In this document: piece after piece, positions 53,334-62,860 of the stretch | Position numbering within the stretch: position 1 is the first letter of the stretch | Layout of the letters: each line of letters starts with the position of its first letter | Assembly (NCBI RefSeq): GCF_002150805.1 | Contig: NZ_MTBA01000007.1 | Location: 144,025-208,024 of the forward strand | DNA: 64,000 bases | Source of the DNA: Oceanospirillum sanctuarii | Lineage (GTDB): Bacteria > Pseudomonadota > Gammaproteobacteria > Pseudomonadales > Halomonadaceae | Direction: 5' to 3' | Translations under genes and position numbers: made by a program | Notes under the pieces: model-generated | Databases searched by the model: none | Seen by the model: the letters and a program-made list of their open reading frames with translations, nothing else | Told to the model about the DNA's origin: nothing

Positions 53334-55706
53334 GTGATCGTACGTAACTTTTTACTCATTTTTTTTCTGGTGCTGGCCGGCTGTGCCTCCGCACCGGATG
53401 AATTGAGTGATGATATCGTTGCAGTACCTGAGCTGGCTGATGATGTCTCATCCGTCACGAATGACGCTCCTTTCGCGAATAAAAATCCGGTTATTCATGT
53501 TCCTGATGATGAATCTTTTAATCTCTGGTGGCGTTATACCGGAAATAATGAACTGGAGCTTCTGATTGATCGTGCTTTGACCAACAGTCAGACCCTTCAG
53601 ATTGCTGCCCAGCAGATCGTTCAGGCAAAAGCATTAGCGGTCCAGGCCGGTGCTGCCGGTTCTCCTTCGGTTACGGCTCAGGCTTCCTACAGTGAAGAAG
53701 CACCAACGGCTGGTATTGGCAGTGTCCCACGGGGTTCTACTGCTCAGTCACAGGGTGAGTATGAAGTTGGTCTGATTGGTCGTTATCAGCTCGATCTTTG
53801 GGGGCAGAATGCGTCTTTGGCTCAGTCCGGAGAGCTGAAACTAAAGCGTGCTATCTTCCAGTACGATGCCCAGCGCCTTGAACTCATTTCTCAGCTGGCA
53901 AAAAGTTATTTTGAATATCTCTCTCTGAATGATCGCATCCGCAATACCCGCGAAACGGAAGAGGCCCTGACCTCTATGTTGTTGGCGATGCAGGATCGAT
54001 ACGATCAGGGCGATGCCACTGTTGTTGAGATGCAGATTCAGCGCTCTGCTATTTTCAGTTCCCGGGTTCGTCTGCCCACCCTGCTTAAAGACCGTCAGCA
54101 GTTGGAGTTTGCTATTGCCCGTTTAGTCGGTGTTGCCCCAGGGCAGCTTAAACTGACCGATAAAGGGCTTAGCACTGTGGCTATGCCGGATGCTGTTCGG
54201 GGGCTTTCGACGGCCTATCTGTTACGGCGACCGGATATTCGGGCGATTGAGTCCGGGATGTTAGCGGCAGATGCGGATTTGGATGTAGCCCGGAAAGCTC
54301 TGCTTCCGGGTTTAACCTTGTCTGCAGGTATCAGTTCCGGTGTGCGTAATCCTGCCGATCTGTTTCAACCGAATACCCTGTTGTGGAATGCCCTGGGCAC
54401 GTTGAGTGCCAGTGTGTTTGATGGTGGTGCCGGAGAGCAGAATGTGAAGTTTGCTCAGGCGGTACGCAATGAGTTGGTGGAGTCTTATGCCAACACGGTT
54501 TACAACGGCCTTTCTGCGGCACGTACTGCGATTACTGAACTGGAGTTCAGTGGTGAGCGTTTGTCTATGCAGCAGGAGTCTGCTGAAGCGGCTAAAGTGG
54601 CGCAGGATTTCGGTTTTGAGTCTTATTCCGTCGGTGGTATCGACTTCCTGACCTATCTGGATTCCATGCAGTCCTATCAGGAGCGCATGGATGTGCTGCA
54701 TCAGTTTGAGCTTGAGTATTATCAGGCTTTTGTTGATTTCTACGCATCTCTCGGGGGCGGTATTCCTTATCGATCCATCAGTGAAACCAGTCCGGTTTTC
54801 AAAGCCGGAACCGACCGTTCCACTGACAGTGTAAAAGTTCTGCCTGCAGCTACGGTCTCAACACGCAGTTATGTGGTTGATGGCTGGATGGATGAACCGG
54901 AAAACTTCACCTCAAGCCCATGGATGGTGAAGTTGATGGGGGTTTACGACCACTTTGCCGTTGATGCTCTGGTTCGTGATCTGCCCCGCCGTTATGAGTC
55001 GCTGGAACCGGCTAAAGAGATTCTGATTGAAGTAGTTGATGTCAATCTGGTGGGGGCTGAAGCGGATACCCACTGGTACAGCGTGAACTTCACAGGTTTC
55101 CTGTCTGAACAGGAAGCGCAGCGCTGGTGTACTCAAATGAGAAATCAGCAGCAGCGTTGCGTGGTTTATCAGCCGGAAGAAAACTTTGATGTGATCGCTC
55201 GCTTCGATATTCCTGCCATGGAGAAGCGTGCTTATTACGCTGGTGAGTCCTATCTGGCTCGTCGTCACCGTGCAGAACAGCAGGCGAAAACGTCAGAAAA
55301 TAAAACTGTTGATGGCATGAAATATGGCCAGCTTTATTCTCTGATCAAAATTGAAGGCCGTTATGCCTGGTTGATTGGCAACCGCAGTCACACGGTTCGT
55401 CGTTTCCCGGTTGGGGCTAGCCTTGCCTACAAGGGGAAGCTGAAAAGTGTGAACCGTAATCGGGCGATTATCAGCTTTGAGCATAGAGACTACCTGCTGA
55501 GACCTCTTTACCTGGTAGAAGCTGTTGAGGAAGGATCCGGAAAACAGCGGTTTGCCCGTATGCGTTGGGGCGGAAAAAGTGGAGAAGTCTATTACCATCG
55601 CTTAGGCGAGCGTCTGTATGGTGGTGGCGTTATTAAGGCCATAAATGACAAGGATGTGGTTGTCGAATGGAAAGGGCAGCGGGTCTCGCTGCCGGTCAGG
55701 AACTGA
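53334..55706 (+). CDS. outer-membrane efflux lipoprotein (NodT/TolC-like) with extra C-terminal domains
   Basis: This protein of about 790 aa probably forms the outer-membrane channel of the type I secretion locus. GTG 53334 gives a clean lipoprotein signal (IFFLVLAGC); the longer frame from ATG 53259 puts 25 residues before it. Residues about 55-500 are an outer-membrane factor of the NodT type: FNLWWRYTGNNELELLIDRAL, YQLDLWGQNASLAQSG and LLRRPDIRAIESGMLAADADLDVARKALLPGL. A SPOR-like segment (about 524-617, WYSVNFTGFLSEQEAQRW) and a C-terminal beta-rich region (about 640-790) are unusual additions; typical members end near residue 470. The next gene follows after 13 bases. Confidence 0.85.
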   Translation: MIVRNFLLIFFLVLAGCASAPDELSDDIVAVPELADDVSSVTNDAPFANKNPVIHVPDDESFNLWWRYTGNNELELLIDRALTNSQTLQIAAQQIVQAKALAVQAGAAGSPSVTAQASYSEEAPTAGIGSVPRGSTAQSQGEYEVGLIGRYQLDLWGQNASLAQSGELKLKRAIFQYDAQRLELISQLAKSYFEYLSLNDRIRNTRETEEALTSMLLAMQDRYDQGDATVVEMQIQRSAIFSSRVRLPTLLKDRQQLEFAIARLVGVAPGQLKLTDKGLSTVAMPDAVRGLSTAYLLRRPDIRAIESGMLAADADLDVARKALLPGLTLSAGISSGVRNPADLFQPNTLLWNALGTLSASVFDGGAGEQNVKFAQAVRNELVESYANTVYNGLSAARTAITELEFSGERLSMQQESAEAAKVAQDFGFESYSVGGIDFLTYLDSMQSYQERMDVLHQFELEYYQAFVDFYASLGGGIPYRSISETSPVFKAGTDRSTDSVKVLPAATVSTRSYVVDGWMDEPENFTSSPWMVKLMGVYDHFAVDALVRDLPRRYESLEPAKEILIEVVDVNLVGAEADTHWYSVNFTGFLSEQEAQRWCTQMRNQQQRCVVYQPEENFDVIARFDIPAMEKRAYYAGESYLARRHRAEQQAKTSENKTVDGMKYGQLYSLIKIEGRYAWLIGNRSHTVRRFPVGASLAYKGKLKSVNRNRAIISFEHRDYLLRPLYLVEAVEEGSGKQRFARMRWGGKSGEVYYHRLGERLYGGGVIKAINDKDVVVEWKGQRVSLPVRN

Positions 55707-55719
55707 TAAGGATATCGGT

Positions 55720-57399
55720 ATGGCTAAACAGGCGCAGCGAACTGCTGAAAAAAATAATAAACAGACTGTGGCCGGTCTGACCTCCCGTCAGCAACAGATT
55801 CTTGAACTGATGCAGCAGGGTAAGGTTAATAAAGAGATTGCCCGTGATCTGGACATCAGTCTGGGCACTGTCAAGCAGCACCTTGTGGCCATTTTTAAAA
55901 AGCTGAATGTACAGAACCGTACTATGGCCGTAGCACGTCTGGCAGAGTTTAAAGATCAGTCAGGCTTTAGCGCTGCGTTTGCTAATGAAACTCTGATCGC
56001 CCGCCGCCCGGCCATTGTTCTGAGTCTGAAAACTAATGGTCGCCTGCCCAGAACTGCGCTAAAGCTGTTTCATACCCGGTTGGCGGAAGTGGCTTTTGAT
56101 AGCCAGGCGCTCTTTATGAGTCGTGAACCCGGGGATGGAGACCTGATCTTTGGCTTGAAGCGTTCTTCCGCACAGGATATTCGCACGGCGATTCTGGTGG
56201 CAGATTACCTGTTTCAATCCATGAGTGAGTTTGTCCGTGAAAAGCTGGGCGATCCTAATAGTGACCAGATTCTGACCGGCGCACTTGTGGCTGGGCTTAT
56301 CACAGTGAGCCAGAATCGTTTTGGCGGCTGGTCTGGTGAAACCGTTGGTAGCCATGTGCTGACCTGGGGGCATGAGCTTAGGGACAATGCTGATACTGGC
56401 TCTATCTATTTTGATGAACCGGTTAAGTCTGTCATGAAGGCATTTGATATTACGTTGCCCGATGGTATGCCCAATCAGTTGCCGTTAAATCAGGTGAAAC
56501 AACTGAATACCTGGGATCAGGAGGAAAACTTCCCTCTTATCGGTCGTGAGAAGGAACTGGCCGAGATTCAGGCGCTGTTGGATGATGATTTTTCGATTCT
56601 CATCATTGAAGGTGAGAACGGTATGGGCAAGTCCCGTTTATGCCGTGAGTCGGCCAGACTGGCAGTTGAGCGGACTATGCCGTTGCACTATGTCCGTGTG
56701 GTCAGTGCCGGTTTTTTTGAGAGTGTTCGTGGCCTTTATGCTGAAAGCTGGATTGAGTTGATCGGTCTGTTGCCTGAGGAACCAAATGGGCTGGTTATTA
56801 TTGATGATGCTCATCATCTGTCGGCGGATGAAAAAACTCAGTTGACGGCATATCTCACGGAGAAGCGTCATCAGGCGAAGTTTATTCTCTGTGGACGTCA
56901 GCCTCAGCAGTATGAGTTTGCAGACAACCTTTTCCCCTTCTGTCGCAAGGTGCATCTGCAGAGGATGGAAAGTGATCAGATTGAGCAGCTTGTGTCTACG
57001 GCCCCTGCAGCAGATAACACAGTCGGTTTTTCCGATATTGTGGAACGGTCAAGAGGTATTCCGCTCTTCGCCAAAGAGCTGATGCTTCAGGAGGGGAATG
57101 AGATCTCTCTGGCTTTGCTGATTACCGTCGCTTCAAGGATTGATAAGTTTAAAGTGGATTGGAAGCTACTCTATTGTGTGGCTGGACACGAGGGAGCTGT
57201 GTCTGTAGATCAGCTGGCGGCTCTGATGCGGGATGATAGCGCCTACATCGTTGCAGCCGTTGAACGGGCAGAAAGCCTTGGCGTTTTACATTATGAAGCC
57301 GGTCAGGCCTCATTTCGTCACCCTTTGGTTCAGGATGTCGTGCGATACCTTTTTCAACCCAATAATAACTCTGTCAATTCAGTAAGCGGATATCTATGA
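55720..57399 (+). CDS. regulator with N-terminal LuxR-type HTH and ATPase domain
   Basis: This 559-aa protein has a LuxR/GerE-type helix-turn-helix at the N-terminus (about 18-77, LTSRQQQILELMQQGKVNKEIARDLDISLGTVKQHLVAIFKKL). A middle region (about 95-240) is vaguely like a nucleotide cyclase fold. An AAA/STAND-type ATPase follows, with Walker A GENGMGKSR (298-306) and Walker B LVIIDDAHH (Asp362-Asp363). MalT/LuxR-type ATPase regulators normally carry the HTH at the C-terminus. ATG 55720 has AAGGAT upstream, and its stop overlaps the exporter start (ATGA). It probably controls the secretion locus. Confidence 0.82.
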   Translation: MAKQAQRTAEKNNKQTVAGLTSRQQQILELMQQGKVNKEIARDLDISLGTVKQHLVAIFKKLNVQNRTMAVARLAEFKDQSGFSAAFANETLIARRPAIVLSLKTNGRLPRTALKLFHTRLAEVAFDSQALFMSREPGDGDLIFGLKRSSAQDIRTAILVADYLFQSMSEFVREKLGDPNSDQILTGALVAGLITVSQNRFGGWSGETVGSHVLTWGHELRDNADTGSIYFDEPVKSVMKAFDITLPDGMPNQLPLNQVKQLNTWDQEENFPLIGREKELAEIQALLDDDFSILIIEGENGMGKSRLCRESARLAVERTMPLHYVRVVSAGFFESVRGLYAESWIELIGLLPEEPNGLVIIDDAHHLSADEKTQLTAYLTEKRHQAKFILCGRQPQQYEFADNLFPFCRKVHLQRMESDQIEQLVSTAPAADNTVGFSDIVERSRGIPLFAKELMLQEGNEISLALLITVASRIDKFKVDWKLLYCVAGHEGAVSVDQLAALMRDDSAYIVAAVERAESLGVLHYEAGQASFRHPLVQDVVRYLFQPNNNSVNSVSGYL

Positions 57400-60300
57400 G
57401 TCAGCAGCAAAGTAAATCCTTTTCACCTTTTGGTGATCGTGACAGACGGATTCTTAGCAAGATCAAAGTTAAGGGTATCCGCTCGTTGCGCAAGGTATTG
57501 GGTACCCGGGATGTACGTCAGCTGATTCCTGTCATCGTGCTGGCATCTCTGATGAGCAACCTGCTGGCCTTGGCTCTGCCTTTGGGGATGCTACAGATCT
57601 TTGACCGGGTTCTGAAAAATGGCTCTGTTGATACTCTGATTGTACTTACTATGGGGATCGTTCTGATGATGATCCTCGAAGAGATCCTGAAAAGTGTCAA
57701 CGAAACAGTCACCAACTGGTTAGGCGCAAGATTTAAGCATCGTGCGAGCATGCAGGTGCTTAATAAGTTTTTCCAGATTCCAATGCAGCTTTTCAGTAAA
57801 GAGGAAGCTGGTGCTTATGCTGAGAAAATGCAAACAGTCTCGAAGGTTGCTGACGTCTATTCCGGTAGCGCTTTACTGATTCTGCTGGACCTGCCATTTA
57901 TCTTTATTTTCCTCGGTGTTATCTGGCTGATTGCCGGTGATCTGGTCTTTGTTCCTATCATTCTGATGGCTTTGTTTATTCTGGTGGTTCTGTTTTTTGG
58001 CCGCTGGATGTACCGCCAGATTCTGACCCGGGATCTGAATGATGAGCGTCGTATTAGTTTTCTGACTGAGGTGTTGTCAGGTGTGCTCTCTGTTAAGACC
58101 ATGTCTGTAGAAAGCATCATGCAGCGTCGCTATGAGCGACTGAAAGAGAACAGTGCAACTCAGGGGGAGCGTCTTTTCTTCGGTAGTAGCTTTGCCAGTA
58201 ACCTTGGGGCTGTTATGTCTCAGGCGATGATTGTACTGGTGATCTTTTTTGGAGCTCTTCTGGTTCTGGAAGGCGATATGACTGCCGGTGCCCTGGCAGC
58301 CTGTATGATGCTGTCGGTTCGAGCCCTGCAGCCTCTTCGTAAAGGTCTGAGCACCTGGATGCGCTATCAGGCATTTATTGCCGGTGATCGTCGTCTTTCT
58401 GCTGTGCTTTCTATGCCGGGCAGACATGAACTGGGACTGGTAGCTCTGCCTGAAATTCGTTATGGCTTGCGTCTGGACCAGATCTCGATGGGGGATAAAG
58501 GTGCAGAGAGCAATGGAGGCTCGCTGTTCAGTGACCTTTGTCTGAATATTCCAAAAGGTCGGTATATTGCCATTCGTGGTGACAGCGGTAGCGGTAAAAG
58601 TACACTGCTGGCGCTGATTAATGGAATTGACGAACCTGATTCCGGCGTTGTTCTGATTGATGGTGCGCCAATCGGCGAGTTTCTTTCAGAGAGTCTGCGC
58701 CAGAAGATTGCACTGTTGCCTCAGGAAGGCACAGTATTTGTCGGGTCTATTCTCGATAACCTGACGATGTTCGAGCCAAGCCGTGAAGCCCGTGCTCTGG
58801 AAATTTCAGAGCAGATTGGTCTTGATGTGATCGTAGCCGGTATGAAGCAGGGTTATCAGACCCCGCTTGGTGAGAATGCCAGCGAAATTCTGCCGATGGG
58901 GGTCCGTCAGCTGATCGCAATTGTGCGGGCGCTGGCATTTGATCCGGAAGTGATTCTCTTTGACGAAGCTAACAGCGCACTGGACTTTGAAGGTGATAAG
59001 CGCCTGCGTCAGTATCTGGAATCCCGTAAAGGTGAGTTAACCATGGTGATGGTGGCAAATCGCCCATCAATGGTGAAACTGGCAGATATGGTGTACAAAA
59101 TTCAGGATGGCAAGCTGGTTGAAGATGATGGTGAGTTTGTCTTCGCTCGTTCTGATGCCAACGATCATGGTTCTGAAAAACCTGGCTTGGATGAGTCCCT
59201 TGAGAACGTCATTGGCACCCGTGTGTTTAATGACTCTGACCTTTCCCGTTGCCTGTTGCCCTTACTGCGCCATCTGGGCTGGAGCGGTAATTCTCGGGAG
59301 TTTGCACAGTCTCTGCCACATTTAGCGGATCATGTTGATCTTTCCTATTTCTTCGGGGCAATGGCTAATCTGGGATTTCGGGCTCGCCACTATGGCGATA
59401 GCTTCAAACATTTCGATCAGCGCCTGTTGCCCTGTATCTTTATGCCGGCATCCTCTCCGGCAGTCGCTGTGTTAGAGGTTTTGTCTGATGGTGATTTCCG
59501 CGTCTTTAACAGTCAGACGAACCGTGAAGAGATCTGGCAAAAGCTGCCTAAAGGCAAAGGCGATATTTATATCTTCCAGCCCTTGGAGTCTGATACGGAT
59601 CGCAATAAACGTCCCTGGGTTCGTGAGCTGTTCTGGAAGTTCCGGAAACATCTTTCTCTGGTCTTTATCGTAACTCTGATCAGTACGGTACTGGCGGTAG
59701 CGCCTTCGCTGTTTGTGAGAACGGTATTCGATACCGTTATCCCAACTGGCGATGCTGAAATGGGCGTGTTCCTTCTGTTGGGGGTAATGTTGGCGATTGG
59801 TTTGGGCTGGTTCCTAAATACGCTCAGAGGACGTTTACTGGCTTATATTGGTGGCAGGATCGAATATGTGCTGGGTAGTGCTATTTTTGAACGGGTTTTA
59901 CGCCTGCCGTCGTCCTCTTTAAATGGCGTATCCGTCAGTCGTCAGATCAGTCGTATCAAGAGTCTGGAGCGCTTGCGGGATCTTTTCCTTGGGCCTTTGG
60001 TTCTTTTGGCTTTTGATCTGCCGGCAAGCGTTATTCTGCTGATCGTTATCTTCCTGATTAACCCTTGGGCCGGTGGTATTCTTCTTGTCTCAATTTCAGC
60101 CTTCCTGTGTCTGTTGATGATCACCCGACCACTGGCAGACCGCTCCGCTGAACAATCCTCTGAGGCGTCCGGCAAAAAGACGGAGCTGATCGATGAGTCC
60201 CTCGGTAAAATGCGGGGCTTGAGAGCTCTGGGGGCTCAGTCAATGTGGATGGGGCGATTCCGCAACCTGAGTGGCACTTCGGCTTATGCAGGCTTTAAAG

Positions 60301-61301
60301 AGCAGCAGGCGCAGCTCAAAATCACTGCCTTTTCTCACCTGATCGGTAGCTTTACAGGGCTATCGGTATTGTCAGTATCTGCGTATATGGTTATTCAAGA
60401 ATCAATTTCTCCGGGCACTGTTATGGCGACCATGATTCTGACCTGGCGCTTGATAGGTCCTATGCAGAGCTTATTTACAGCCTTAACTAGTTGGTCACGT
60501 ATTTCGACCAATATTTTCCAGGTCAACCAGCTAATGAAGCTTGCTCAGGAGTCTGATGGTCACAATCTGGAAGCGAATCGTTTTGTAAATCAGGGGGCGT
60601 TGGACTTCAGTCGGGTTTCGTTCCGTTATGCAGCCCACCTTGATCCGGTTCTTCTGGGGGTTACTTTTAAAGTCCCACCGGGCAAAATTCTGGGTATTAC
60701 CGGGCCTGATGGTGCCGGTAAATCGACACTGCTTACCCTGATTAGTCGTCTGCATTACCCGCAGGCGGGTTCTATCCGTATTGACTCGATTGATACCCGT
60801 CAGATAGCCGCTGACTATCTGCGTTCCATCATCAGTTATATGCCTCAGAAGTGCGATATCTTCTATGGAACTGTGGCTCAGAACCTCCGTTTAGTGCATG
60901 CCTCTGCCACAGAAGAGGAACTGAATTGGGCGATTGATATGGCGGGTTTACGAAAAGATATCGAGCGAATGGAGCACGGTATCAATACCCGGATCTCCAG
61001 TAGCGATTCTGATCAGCTTTCTAACGGTTTTAAGCAGCGGTTATCTCTGGCGAGGACAATTTTGAAGCCAGCCTCAATTGTGCTGTTGGATGAGCCTGGC
61101 AACGGCATGGATGATGCGGGTGATGAAGCTCTGATGCGTTGCATTAACTGGCTTCGTGGACGGGTGAGTCTGATTTTGGTGACCCCTAGACCAAGTCATC
61201 TGAGAATGGCCGATCATATTCTGTATATGGAAAACGGTTCGATCACTGCCCGGGGCAGTTATGCTGAAGTAGAAGGTAAAATTATGGCGGGGCTTAGTTA
61301 A
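57396..61301 (+). CDS. single-chain double ABC exporter of a type I secretion system
   Basis: This 1301-aa inner-membrane protein fuses two exporter halves. Half 1: membrane domain about 40-330, nucleotide-binding domain with Walker A GDSGSGKS (395-402), Q-loop LLPQEG, signature position LPMGV (about 499-503), Walker B ILFDEA (Glu524), and Asn555 where the H-loop His is expected. A peptidase C39-like domain without an obvious catalytic Cys follows (about 600-735). Half 2: membrane domain about 749-1048, Walker A GPDGAGKS (1103-1110), Q-loop YMPQKC, signature LSNGF (1208-1212), Walker B LLDEP (Glu1233), and Pro1264 at the H-loop position. Type I exporters are usually homodimers of about 600-720 aa. 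Confidence 0.88.
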   Translation: MSQQQSKSFSPFGDRDRRILSKIKVKGIRSLRKVLGTRDVRQLIPVIVLASLMSNLLALALPLGMLQIFDRVLKNGSVDTLIVLTMGIVLMMILEEILKSVNETVTNWLGARFKHRASMQVLNKFFQIPMQLFSKEEAGAYAEKMQTVSKVADVYSGSALLILLDLPFIFIFLGVIWLIAGDLVFVPIILMALFILVVLFFGRWMYRQILTRDLNDERRISFLTEVLSGVLSVKTMSVESIMQRRYERLKENSATQGERLFFGSSFASNLGAVMSQAMIVLVIFFGALLVLEGDMTAGALAACMMLSVRALQPLRKGLSTWMRYQAFIAGDRRLSAVLSMPGRHELGLVALPEIRYGLRLDQISMGDKGAESNGGSLFSDLCLNIPKGRYIAIRGDSGSGKSTLLALINGIDEPDSGVVLIDGAPIGEFLSESLRQKIALLPQEGTVFVGSILDNLTMFEPSREARALEISEQIGLDVIVAGMKQGYQTPLGENASEILPMGVRQLIAIVRALAFDPEVILFDEANSALDFEGDKRLRQYLESRKGELTMVMVANRPSMVKLADMVYKIQDGKLVEDDGEFVFARSDANDHGSEKPGLDESLENVIGTRVFNDSDLSRCLLPLLRHLGWSGNSREFAQSLPHLADHVDLSYFFGAMANLGFRARHYGDSFKHFDQRLLPCIFMPASSPAVAVLEVLSDGDFRVFNSQTNREEIWQKLPKGKGDIYIFQPLESDTDRNKRPWVRELFWKFRKHLSLVFIVTLISTVLAVAPSLFVRTVFDTVIPTGDAEMGVFLLLGVMLAIGLGWFLNTLRGRLLAYIGGRIEYVLGSAIFERVLRLPSSSLNGVSVSRQISRIKSLERLRDLFLGPLVLLAFDLPASVILLIVIFLINPWAGGILLVSISAFLCLLMITRPLADRSAEQSSEASGKKTELIDESLGKMRGLRALGAQSMWMGRFRNLSGTSAYAGFKEQQAQLKITAFSHLIGSFTGLSVLSVSAYMVIQESISPGTVMATMILTWRLIGPMQSLFTALTSWSRISTNIFQVNQLMKLAQESDGHNLEANRFVNQGALDFSRVSFRYAAHLDPVLLGVTFKVPPGKILGITGPDGAGKSTLLTLISRLHYPQAGSIRIDSIDTRQIAADYLRSIISYMPQKCDIFYGTVAQNLRLVHASATEEELNWAIDMAGLRKDIERMEHGINTRISSSDSDQLSNGFKQRLSLARTILKPASIVLLDEPGNGMDDAGDEALMRCINWLRGRVSLILVTPRPSHLRMADHILYMENGSITARGSYAEVEGKIMAGLS

Positions 61302-62689
61302 TGTCTGTTCAATTTCCACATAAAGGCGCCACCGAAGAGTTGGGAAATCCGGTCGACTTACCGCGTTCTGAGGTAACACTGGGATCTCGTCAGCGCCGTC
61401 TGCTATCCGAAACCATTCAGGTTGAGGATGAACTGATCCCGACTTATGCAAAGCCAGTGTTGTATCTGGTGATTGTCATGATGTTTTCGTTTGTCGTTTG
61501 GGCTGCTGTAACTCAATTGGCAGAGGTAACCTCTGCGCCCGGTGAAGTGATTCCATCTGGGCAGATCAAAGTAGTACAGCATTTAAGTGGCGGCACGGTT
61601 TCAGAGGTTATGGTGGAAGAGCGTATGGCCGTTAAAGAGGGCGATATTCTCATCAAGCTGGACGATAGCCGAACGCTCTCTGATTTGCGCCAGATTGAAG
61701 GGCGACTGGCTTCATTGCGTCTGCGTGCGGAACGTCAGGAAGCTTTTGTTATGGGGCGTGAACCTGACTTTTCTTCTTTCGAAGGCCGTTATCCATCGAT
61801 GGTTATGGTTCAGCGTCAACAATTACAGAATCAGATCTCTGTGCGTGAATCGACGCTGGATGTACTTCGTCAGCAGACCCGTCAACGAGAATCGCGACTG
61901 GATCAGTTGGAGAAGTCGCTGGATTCGGCTCAGCAACATAGACAGCTGACAGAAGAGATGCTGGAGATGCGTCAGGGCATGGCGAAAAAACGCCTGATTA
62001 CCCGAATCACTCTGTTGGAAACTGAGCGGGCCGCTGTTTCTGCCCGAGGTGAAGAAGAGCGCATCATCAAAGAGATGAACCTGATTCGTCAGGAGCTGGC
62101 TGAAGCTAAAAGTCGTTATTATGAGACTCAGAATCAGATCCTGCAGGACCCCCTGGATCAGATTGATCAGCTTAAAGCCCAGATTGCGGAAACAGAAGAA
62201 GAACTCAGCAAAGTTAAGAGTCGTCTGGAAGAGCTATGGGTTCGTGCACCTGCTAGTGGACTGGTCTTTAACCTTGAGGTCAATAATACCGGCCAGGTGA
62301 TACAGCCTGGTTCAGTTCTGATGCAAATCGTGCCAGACCATGTTCAGCTTCAGGCTGAGGTTCGTATTTCTCCGGATGATATTGGCTACGTGCACCCGGG
62401 ACAGGAAGTGAACCTCAAGGTCAGCAGTTATGACTTCTCCCGATTTGGTTATGCGACCGGCAAGCTTGAGCGTGTGTCGGCATTCAGTGCACTTGATGAG
62501 CTGAATCAGCCTTACTTTAAAGGTTGGGTGTTGCTGGATAAAAATTATCTGGGCAATGATCAGGGGCGCTTTCCTTTGATGCCGGGTATGGTGGTCTCTG
62601 CTGAGATTCTGACCGGTGAGAAAACCTTGTTGGCTTATCTTGCCGACCCTATAACCAAAGGTCTGTCGAGCAGTTTCGACGAGCGATAA
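61301..62689 (+). CDS. HlyD-family type I secretion adaptor
   Basis: This 462-aa membrane fusion protein has a cytoplasmic N-terminus (about 50 aa), one helix (about 53-75), a lipoyl half (GGTVSEVMVEERMAVKEGDILIKLDDS), a long coiled coil (about 125-310), the second lipoyl half (VRAPASGLVFNLEVNNTGQVIQPG) and a C-terminal beta barrel (GQEVNLKVSSYDFSRFGYATGKLERVS). It should join the double exporter to the outer-membrane factor. Its ATG shares a base with the exporter stop (TAATG), so the genes are tightly coupled. Confidence 0.93.
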   Translation: MSVQFPHKGATEELGNPVDLPRSEVTLGSRQRRLLSETIQVEDELIPTYAKPVLYLVIVMMFSFVVWAAVTQLAEVTSAPGEVIPSGQIKVVQHLSGGTVSEVMVEERMAVKEGDILIKLDDSRTLSDLRQIEGRLASLRLRAERQEAFVMGREPDFSSFEGRYPSMVMVQRQQLQNQISVRESTLDVLRQQTRQRESRLDQLEKSLDSAQQHRQLTEEMLEMRQGMAKKRLITRITLLETERAAVSARGEEERIIKEMNLIRQELAEAKSRYYETQNQILQDPLDQIDQLKAQIAETEEELSKVKSRLEELWVRAPASGLVFNLEVNNTGQVIQPGSVLMQIVPDHVQLQAEVRISPDDIGYVHPGQEVNLKVSSYDFSRFGYATGKLERVSAFSALDELNQPYFKGWVLLDKNYLGNDQGRFPLMPGMVVSAEILTGEKTLLAYLADPITKGLSSSFDER

Positions 62690-62702
62690 TCCCTTCTTAA
62701 TT

Positions 62703-62730
62703 AGGGGCTGTCTCAGTTTTGGCGGCCCCT
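62703..62730 (+). terminator. weak hairpin before the repeat-protein gene
   Basis: AGGGGC (62703-62708) pairs with GCCCCT (62725-62730) around a 16-base loop, followed by GATCCTTTCT. It may partly separate the exporter genes from the substrate gene. Confidence 0.3.
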
Positions 62731-62860
62731 GATCCTTTCTAAGATGTATTTTTCAGTTATATAACTTCTGGCCAGCTGTTAACGTGACAGCATTGGTTTA
62801 ATCTAGTATCCATCAAAGAATTATTTTAGTTACCTAATTATTTTTTCAAGGAGTTTGACC

